This document shows positions 5,561-10,594 of a stretch of 10,594 nucleotides of DNA, piece by piece. The translations under genes were made by a program, and so were the position numbers. The DNA comes from Elusimicrobiota bacterium. GTDB taxonomy: Bacteria > Elusimicrobiota > Elusimicrobia > UBA1565 > UBA9628. The notes below the pieces were generated by a model, which was given only the letters and a program-made list of their open reading frames with translations, searched no databases and was not told where the DNA came from. Positions within the stretch are counted from its first letter, which is position 1. Each line of letters opens with the position of its first letter. The DNA lies in the NCBI GenBank assembly GCA_028717525.1, contig JAQUNT010000034.1, positions 1-10,594 of the forward strand, written 5' to 3'.

Positions 5561-8500
5561 TCAGGCCGGCTCCTCGATGGTGATCGAGAAGTTGCCTCTA
5601 TAGATGTTGCTCATGCAGCCGTCGATGGCGATCTTGTCGCCGAACTTGAATTCGGTCCCATGGATGGAGCACTGGGAGCTCTTCTCCCGGACCTTGAGCG
5701 CGACGCAGTTGACCACGCAGGTCTTCCCAAGGCGCACGGCCGTCACGGCGGCGTGCGACGTCACGCCGCCCCTGGCCGTCAGCAATCCGTCACAGGCGGC
5801 GATCATCTCGATGTCGTCCGGGACCGTGTCGGGCCGGATGAGGATCCGCTTCTCCCCGGGGTATTCCTGGGCGAGCCGGTCCAGATCGTCGCGGCTGAAA
5901 GCGACCCGGCCGTTCATGGCGCCGCCGCCGATCCCTATGCCGGACCCCACCAGATTCTCTTTCAGGGCCGGGTCGTTGAAGACCGCCTTCCGGGTCCGCT
6001 GGATGCTCTGGTCCCTGGTCTGGAGGATGTACAGGTCCCGGCCCCGGCTCGTCTCGAAGGTGAACTCCAGTTCCTGGTTGTTGTAGCCGTGCGTCTCCAC
6101 GAGTTCCCTCGCCCTGCTCAGGAGCGCGCCGTAGATCTCGGGGAAGTCCTTTTCCAGGGAGATGCCCTTATGGGACGGCGATCTCCCCCTCTGCGCCTCC
6201 GACACGGGCAGCGGATGGACCAGCCCTCCGACGACATCCTCCCCCTGGCTGCACATCGTGAAGTCGCCGTAGATCGCGACCCCCGGGCTCATGATATGAG
6301 GGTCCTTCGTGAACACGACTCCCGTGCCGGAATCATAGTTGATGTTCCCCAGGACCATCTGCTGGATGACGACGGCCGTCCCCCAGTCCTCCGCGATGGA
6401 GAGGTGCCGCCGGTAGGCGCGCGCCCGTTCCAGGTCCCACGAATCCAGGATGAAGGAGACCGCCTGTCTGAGCTGGCGGAAGGGGTCATCCTCGAAATGG
6501 ACGTCGTGGCCGTGGATGACCTTCTTGTAGGCGAAGGCGATCTCCCTCATCTGCTCGGGCTTGAACTGGACCTTCTCCCTCACATTATAGAGCCTTTTGT
6601 AGCGGATGATGACCTCGTCGAACTCGTCCCTGCTGATCCCGTGCGCCATCCCCCAGCTCTGCAGGAAGCGCCTATAGCAGTCCCAGGAGGTGAAGCCATA
6701 GTTGGGCTGCCTGCTCAAGGCCTCCACAATCGCGTCGTTCATGCCCACGTTGAGAAAGGTGTTCATGGCGCCCGGCAGGGAGATCGCCGCTCCGGAACGC
6801 ACGGAGAGCAGCAGGATGTTCTCCGGGTTCCCATACTCCCGGCCCGTCTTCCTCTCCAATTCCGCCAGGTGCGCCCGGATCTGCGCGTCCGCCTCCTTCT
6901 CAAGCTCGGGGAAGCTGCTCATGATGGGATGCAGCCGGAACAGCTCCGTGGAGATGATGAAGCCGTGCGGCACGGGGAAGCCGTAGGAGACCATCTTCTT
7001 AAGGAAGTATCCCTTGGCGCTCAGGAATATCTGATTGTCGACCTTCGGGGTCGCCCGGTCCAGCGCGCTGATCAGGTTCTCGGGGTTGTAGTTCATCACC
7101 GTCCGGATCGCGTCGGGAGGGAGCCTCTGGGCCATGTTGTCGAGGGCATGGAGCACCCGGCCCAGGAAATCGTCGAGCTGCTGGATGAGGAACGCCTGGG
7201 ACAGCATGTCCCTGTAGAACTCCTCGCTCCTCATGTCGACGAGCCGGGAGGCGGCTCGCGCGGACTCCTCGTCCGCCTTCGCCCCCGCCGTCCCGGCGCC
7301 CATCTGCTGGGAAAGGATCGTCGCGAGGCATCCCTCGTGATAGTCGAAGAAGTACTCGTTGATGATGTCGCGGACATTATGCGCGAGGAATTGGAACAGG
7401 TTGATGTACCGGTGGATCGAGAACGCCGAAGTCGTCAGGCTGTACTCGAGCATCTTGAGGTTCGACTTGAAGCCCTCATGCGAGATGCCGTCGATCTCCA
7501 GGCCCCTGCTGCAGAGGTGCAGGATCTCCGTCACCTTCCTGAGCGTCGACCGGCAGACGAAGTCCAGGTTGACGCCCCGCATCAGCTTTTCCATCTGGCG
7601 CGACGTCATGAGCTCGAGCCGGAAGAGGAGGCCCAGGGACTCGAACTTGGGCTCCCTGTAGGTGCCGTACATCGAAGGGATCCCAGCCGCTATGTGCCTC
7701 TTGTAGTAAATGTCCTCGTCGCCCTCGCATTTTTCCGGATCGAGGATCCTGTCCTTCAGCCTGGCCATCAGCCGCATGCAATGCTCGATGATCTCCTCAG
7801 GGTCTCCCTGGCGCAGGGCGCACCGGAAAGGCTCGATGCTCTCAGGCCCCAGGAAAGACGCTCGCTGCAGCTGCGGGAGGACCACGCCCGCGTCGAAGGT
7901 ATACTTCCCCTTCAGCAGTTCATAGAGCCGGATCAGGGACAAAAGCCGCTTCTTGTCGGGCCCGGACGCGCCCGGCTCCGCCATCACGCGCTTTTCGATC
8001 TGCGCGTAGTCTCCCTCGAGAAGCATCTCGGGCGTCGCCGCGAACGCGGCGCAGAGCCTCCGCATGAGCCCATGAACGCCGTCGTACCACTTGCCCGACG
8101 CCGTCAAGTCGCCTTTTACGTCCTCGGGGAGGCCCGGCGCGAGCCGCGCGACGCTGCCGTCGTACCAGTACCGCGCCGCGTGCCGGACGAGCTCCAGATG
8201 GGTGTTGTTGCTCTCGGCATGGATCTGCTTCCTTAAGAAATGAACCAGCGTATCCTCGCGCCGGGAGAGCTCGTCCATCTGCGTCGTTATGTCCCTGAGC
8301 TCCCCCTCCGCCCCGATCTCGTTGAAGTACACCGGGAATATCCGCGCCAGCTGCTTGACGAGCTCGAACACGGGTCTTATCTCCGAGTTGAGCAGGCGCG
8401 AAACATCCCTCTGGAACAGGTCCGTGTCCGAAATGAAGATGCCGCCGGTCTTCAGGTTGACGATCAAGGCCGAGATGAGCTTCACGCTCAGCGCCGTGTT

Positions 8501-9691
8501 CATGCCGATGAGCTCAAGCCAGACGCGGATGTTCTTGATGTGGCTGGGGTCGACCCGGACCTGCCATTCCTCGTCTATGCCTATGGGGCCCGGCGGGATG
8601 AAGCCCAGCCCGATGAGCTTGTCGATGAAATAGCCGATCTTGGCGCGGTCGTTGGTCGAGTATATCTCCCTGCCCAGCGCCAGCAGGCTGTCCAGCACGG
8701 TCGTCGCGTGGCCGGCCTTGAGCTTCCCCAGGATGGCAAAAATGTTGTCGATGAATCCGATGAGTTCCTTCTCCGGCGCCTCATGGGAGACGGTCCTGAT
8801 GGCCCTATTGAGGTCCCATAGCAGATGATCCCTCATATGGAGCATTCCGGGGACATTCAGGAGATGCAGGATATAGTAGATCCTGTCGAAGTTCGCATCG
8901 ATTCTCTCGATGTATTCCCTGAGTCTCCTGCAGATGCCGTTGAAATCGGTCACCCCGCAGAGCTCGTCCCAGGTTCTCGCGGAGGCCAGCGCCTGCCTCG
9001 ATTCGGCGAAGAAGCCGCACCCGATCTCGCCGGAGGCCGCGGAAAAGTCCCCATGGAGAAGCGCGCGATTCTCGTGAATCCAGGACTCGAGCCCTATCCC
9101 CTTCTCCCAAAAGTCAAGGTTGGCGGCGAGCGAAGCGCGCAGAAGTCTCGCCAGCCTGGGAGCCAGGGCTACATGCCTGGCCAGGGGGGATGCGATCGAT
9201 TTCAGAAGACCGGATGATTGCGAGAGAACCAGCGCGTTCCGCGGCAGGACATCCTCAAGGATGGCGACGCATTCCCTGACCGCATCCAGGGAAAGCGGGT
9301 CCCCGGTTTCCTCCTGCGGGGAGAGCAGAGAGACGGCGAATTCAAGGAACGTGGACAGGAGCCTGACCCGGGAAGCGTCATCGAGGCTGTCTTTGAACAG
9401 CGCGACAAAGACCTGGGTCAGTACGCTGACGGCGCGCTTGCCCTCAGCGCGGGACGAATAGAACCAGAGGTCATCGTAATAGAGCGTCCTGAGCAGAGCG
9501 ATGACTTCCTGCCTGTTCGAGTAGGGATGATTGAGCTCATTGAGAAGAGCCTCCGCTCTGCGATGCATCCCCAGATTGCCGGCAGAAAGGCCGAGGAACC
9601 ATCTCTGTTCATCCGGGACAACGATGGTCTTGTAGCGCGTCTTCGCCAGGTTGGCCTTCAGCGCCTCCGAATCGAATTCCGCGCCGGGCAT
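5561..9691 (-). CDS. PPDK-like dikinase lacking the PEP/pyruvate barrel, with giant unknown N-domain
   Basis: A 1376-residue protein. Residues ~885-1240 are the ATP-grasp domain of pyruvate phosphate dikinase/PEP synthase: SAKGYFLKKM (Lys893), VRSGAAISLPGAMNT (from 964), YDSGTGVVFTKDP, CSQGEDVVGG (Gln1149), QELEFTFE and LQTRD (Gln1224). A phospho-histidine swivel domain follows: PDTVPDDIEMI, then TARGGVTSHAAV with His1313. The protein ends 63 residues later, so the C-terminal PEP/pyruvate TIM barrel is absent. Residues 1-880 look helical and soluble, and I do not recognise them. By family logic ATP would phosphorylate His1313, but the final acceptor is unknown; the N-domain, a separate protein or a small molecule could serve. 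ATG 9691 follows GGAGGT by nine bases and abuts the TAG of the preceding gene, so translation is likely coupled. Many AGA/AGG arginine codons distinguish it from the left-hand genes. Confidence 0.85.
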   Translation of the reverse strand: MPGAEFDSEALKANLAKTRYKTIVVPDEQRWFLGLSAGNLGMHRRAEALLNELNHPYSNRQEVIALLRTLYYDDLWFYSSRAEGKRAVSVLTQVFVALFKDSLDDASRVRLLSTFLEFAVSLLSPQEETGDPLSLDAVRECVAILEDVLPRNALVLSQSSGLLKSIASPLARHVALAPRLARLLRASLAANLDFWEKGIGLESWIHENRALLHGDFSAASGEIGCGFFAESRQALASARTWDELCGVTDFNGICRRLREYIERIDANFDRIYYILHLLNVPGMLHMRDHLLWDLNRAIRTVSHEAPEKELIGFIDNIFAILGKLKAGHATTVLDSLLALGREIYSTNDRAKIGYFIDKLIGLGFIPPGPIGIDEEWQVRVDPSHIKNIRVWLELIGMNTALSVKLISALIVNLKTGGIFISDTDLFQRDVSRLLNSEIRPVFELVKQLARIFPVYFNEIGAEGELRDITTQMDELSRREDTLVHFLRKQIHAESNNTHLELVRHAARYWYDGSVARLAPGLPEDVKGDLTASGKWYDGVHGLMRRLCAAFAATPEMLLEGDYAQIEKRVMAEPGASGPDKKRLLSLIRLYELLKGKYTFDAGVVLPQLQRASFLGPESIEPFRCALRQGDPEEIIEHCMRLMARLKDRILDPEKCEGDEDIYYKRHIAAGIPSMYGTYREPKFESLGLLFRLELMTSRQMEKLMRGVNLDFVCRSTLRKVTEILHLCSRGLEIDGISHEGFKSNLKMLEYSLTTSAFSIHRYINLFQFLAHNVRDIINEYFFDYHEGCLATILSQQMGAGTAGAKADEESARAASRLVDMRSEEFYRDMLSQAFLIQQLDDFLGRVLHALDNMAQRLPPDAIRTVMNYNPENLISALDRATPKVDNQIFLSAKGYFLKKMVSYGFPVPHGFIISTELFRLHPIMSSFPELEKEADAQIRAHLAELERKTGREYGNPENILLLSVRSGAAISLPGAMNTFLNVGMNDAIVEALSRQPNYGFTSWDCYRRFLQSWGMAHGISRDEFDEVIIRYKRLYNVREKVQFKPEQMREIAFAYKKVIHGHDVHFEDDPFRQLRQAVSFILDSWDLERARAYRRHLSIAEDWGTAVVIQQMVLGNINYDSGTGVVFTKDPHIMSPGVAIYGDFTMCSQGEDVVGGLVHPLPVSEAQRGRSPSHKGISLEKDFPEIYGALLSRARELVETHGYNNQELEFTFETSRGRDLYILQTRDQSIQRTRKAVFNDPALKENLVGSGIGIGGGAMNGRVAFSRDDLDRLAQEYPGEKRILIRPDTVPDDIEMIAACDGLLTARGGVTSHAAVTAVRLGKTCVVNCVALKVREKSSQCSIHGTEFKFGDKIAIDGCMSNIYRGNFSITIEEPA

Positions 9692-10018
9692 CTATTGCCG
9701 ACCTCCAGAGCGGAACGGCCCAGAAGCCGTCCGCAAACCTTCCTCCGGGGAGGCAGTCCGCATGAATGGATGCGCGACCTGGAGCACGCGGAATATGCGG
9801 ACTCCCTGCCGCGATTCCACCCGGACGGAATCCCCCGCATGATGTCCCATCAGCGCCACCGCCAGGGGTGATCCCTGCGACACCTTGCCGGAGTCAGGGT
9901 CGGCAAGATGGTGCGGGACGATGGTGAACGCGCTCGTCTCGCCGCCGTTCACTTCCTGCACGGCGACACGGCACCAAACGCAGGCCCCATAGGCCTCAGG
10001 ACCGAAGCCCGGCATCAT
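9692..10018 (-). CDS. GreA/GreB C-terminal-domain-only protein (Rnk-like)
   Basis: A 108-residue protein matching the FKBP-like C-terminal domain of transcript cleavage factors GreA/GreB: VQEVNGGETSAFTIV, then ADPDSGKVSQGSPLAVALMGHHAGDSVRVES, then GVRIFRVLQV. The N-terminal coiled coil that reaches into the RNA polymerase channel is absent, so transcript cleavage is not expected. Rnk and other short Gre-type proteins have a similar domain on polymerase or a partner. A Ser/Arg/Gly-rich tail of about 25 residues follows the domain. I chose ATG 10018 because GGGAGGT lies seven bases upstream; ATG 10075 would add 19 unrelated residues and sits at the predicted transcription start, and a second ATG at 10015 is adjacent. 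Its TAG touches the ATG of the dikinase-like gene, implying a shared transcript and coupled translation. Confidence 0.75.
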   Translation of the reverse strand: MMPGFGPEAYGACVWCRVAVQEVNGGETSAFTIVPHHLADPDSGKVSQGSPLAVALMGHHAGDSVRVESRQGVRIFRVLQVAHPFMRTASPEEGLRTASGPFRSGGRQ

Positions 10019-10025
10019 GGCTGAC

Positions 10026-10032
10026 ACCTCCC
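10026..10032 (-). promoter_or_regulatory. Ribosome binding site of the Gre-domain gene
   Basis: GGGAGGT on the minus strand lies seven bases before ATG 10018. It favours this start over the upstream in-frame ATG at 10075, which lacks one. Confidence 0.75.
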
Positions 10033-10060
10033 GCTCGCCGCGACTCCAGCGGTCTACGGC

Positions 10061-10072
10061 TGCGATATCGCA
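10061..10072. promoter_or_regulatory. Perfect 12-base palindrome, possible operator
   Basis: TGCGATATCGCA equals its own reverse complement. It lies about 4-15 bases downstream of the predicted transcription start of the Gre-domain/dikinase/GAPDH unit, where a bound repressor would block initiation or clearance. Operator function is inference from position and symmetry. Confidence 0.35.
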
Positions 10073-10082
10073 CATTCAAGTG

Positions 10083-10111
10083 ATTGTACGCTCGCGGCTT
10101 CTCTTTGCTAA
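10083..10111 (-). promoter_or_regulatory. Promoter for the Gre-domain/dikinase/GAPDH unit
   Basis: On the minus strand TTAGCA (10106-10111) and TACAAT (10083-10088) are separated by 17 bases. They match four of six and five of six consensus positions. Transcription would start near 10076, leaving a leader of about 58 bases before ATG 10018. A 6-bp inverted repeat, TTCTCT/AGAGAA (10099-10104 and 10114-10119), brackets the -35 box and might bind a regulator. Between 10112 and the mreB stop no other clear signal was seen. Confidence 0.55.
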
Positions 10112-10164
10112 TCAGAGAAAGACCGATGGCGCGGGATTGTATTGTAGGATTTTTGGCCGGTGAT

Positions 10165-10594
10165 TTACGGCCGCGAATCGAACAGCGGGTATCGCGCGAC
10201 AGGATCAACCCCGCCGCGAAGACGATCCAGTTCTTCAAGGAACTTCCCCGCACCGGAGGCCACGCAGCCCAACGGATCGGCGGCGACGCTCACGGGCATC
10301 TCCGTTTCTTGCCGGATGATGTCAGGCAAGCCTCTCAATAGGCTTCCGCCGCCCGCCAGAACCATACCGCGGTCAACCAAATCGGCCGAAAGCTGTGCGG
10401 GCGTTCCTTCCAAGGTTTCCCTAATCATGTCGATGATGAGCCGCACGGGCTCCATAAGGGCCTGTCGCACTTCTTCAGAAGTGATCAGCACCGTCTTGGG
10501 CAGCCCCGTGGCCTGATCCCGTCCGCGCACTTCCAGCGTTTTCTCCTCACGCATCGGGGAAACGGAGCCGATCTGGATCTTGACTTCCTCCGCC
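10165..10594 (-). CDS. mreB: Rod-shape protein MreB, C-terminal part (5' end outside window)
   Basis: The last ~142 residues of the actin-like cell-shape protein MreB, which polymerises under the inner membrane and guides peptidoglycan synthesis in rod-shaped cells. The frame is open to the window edge (AEEVKIQIGSVSP before Met) and ends with TAA at 10165-10167. Diagnostic stretches are EVRGRDQATGLPKTVLITSEEV, the nucleotide-binding loop DRGMVLAGGGSLLRGLPDII, and ADPLGCVASGAGKFLEELD. These are characteristic of MreB rather than FtsA or DnaK. The C-terminal extension GGVDPVARYPLFDSRP is short. In many bacteria mreC and mreD follow mreB; here the next genes on the same strand are the Gre-domain, dikinase-like and GAPDH genes, so an mre cluster does not continue on this side. 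Confidence 0.92.
   Translation of the reverse strand, partial: AEEVKIQIGSVSPMREEKTLEVRGRDQATGLPKTVLITSEEVRQALMEPVRLIIDMIRETLEGTPAQLSADLVDRGMVLAGGGSLLRGLPDIIRQETEMPVSVAADPLGCVASGAGKFLEELDRLRGGVDPVARYPLFDSRP

Noticed and set aside
4397..8236. Very long plus-strand open frame of 1279 codons opposite the GAPDH and dikinase-like genes.
   Set aside because: The opposite strand encodes clear GAPDH and PPDK-type motifs. The plus-strand product is rich in Arg, Asp, Val, Leu and His with no domain pattern, as expected for an antisense frame in GC-rich DNA, and it spans two real genes.
9218..9871. Plus-strand open frame of 217 codons near the start of the dikinase-like gene.
   Set aside because: It spans the junction of two coupled minus-strand genes and has no motif or convincing ribosome site.
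10019..10075. Longer start (ATG 10075) for the Gre-domain protein.
   Set aside because: It lies within about one base of the predicted transcription start, has no ribosome site and adds residues unlike the domain; ATG 10018 has a strong site. A leaderless longer form is not fully excluded.
10152..10170. Small inverted repeat GGCCG/CGGCC at the mreB stop codon, considered as a terminator.
   Set aside because: The stem is only about five pairs and the T-run lies on the wrong side for mreB transcription.
1..10594. Search by eye for tRNA, rRNA, CRISPR repeats, insertion sequences and attachment sites.
   Set aside because: No regularly spaced repeats, transposase motifs or RNA gene signatures were seen, and the coding density leaves almost no room for them.

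Overview
The window suggests a GC-rich, Gram-negative, rod-shaped and probably anaerobic or oxygen-sensitive bacterium. A lipid A-type (LpxL/HtrB-like) acyltransferase implies an outer membrane with lipopolysaccharide, MreB implies rod-shape control, and rubrerythrin is typical of anaerobes and microaerophiles. A secreted clostripain-family protease and a tiny EF-Tu-domain-II-like protein fit several deep-branching anaerobic phyla. Elusimicrobiota is one possibility, but that is a guess from gene content and not shown by the sequence. No RNA gene, CRISPR array, transposase or phage gene was seen.

The left part (1-4276) is read on the plus strand. It starts inside an amidohydrolase resembling methylthioadenosine/S-adenosylhomocysteine deaminase (MtaD). 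A TATAAT promoter then leads into a secreted C11 (clostripain) protease, which ends at a strong intrinsic terminator. Next comes a perfect TTGACA promoter driving an 84-residue EF-Tu-domain-II-like protein. Two tandem perfect hairpins follow, and directly after them a promoter that would make the acyltransferase mRNA start at or next to its GTG codon. Rubrerythrin follows the acyltransferase after 19 bases and has its own ribosome binding site.

The right part (4304-10594) is read entirely on the minus strand and meets the left part tail to tail. In transcription order it holds the end of mreB, a 146-base gap with a promoter and a 12-base palindrome, and then a tight three-gene unit. The unit is a small protein consisting essentially of a GreA/GreB C-terminal domain, a 1376-residue protein, and a long glyceraldehyde-3-phosphate dehydrogenase (GAPDH). 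The first stop codon abuts the next start codon, and only 12 bases separate the second and third genes.

The 1376-residue protein is the most interesting item. Its last ~490 residues are the ATP-grasp and phospho-histidine domains of pyruvate phosphate dikinase (PPDK), with the key residues present. The PEP/pyruvate barrel that should follow is missing, and about 880 residues of unrecognised, apparently helical sequence precede the catalytic part. Its phosphate acceptor is therefore unknown. The partner GAPDH is about 80 residues longer than usual and lacks the Asp that normally selects NAD. The unit also uses AGA/AGG arginine codons that are rare in the left-hand genes. This unit is the best candidate here for an undescribed system, possibly one linking glycolytic flux to a phosphotransfer event, but that function is inference.
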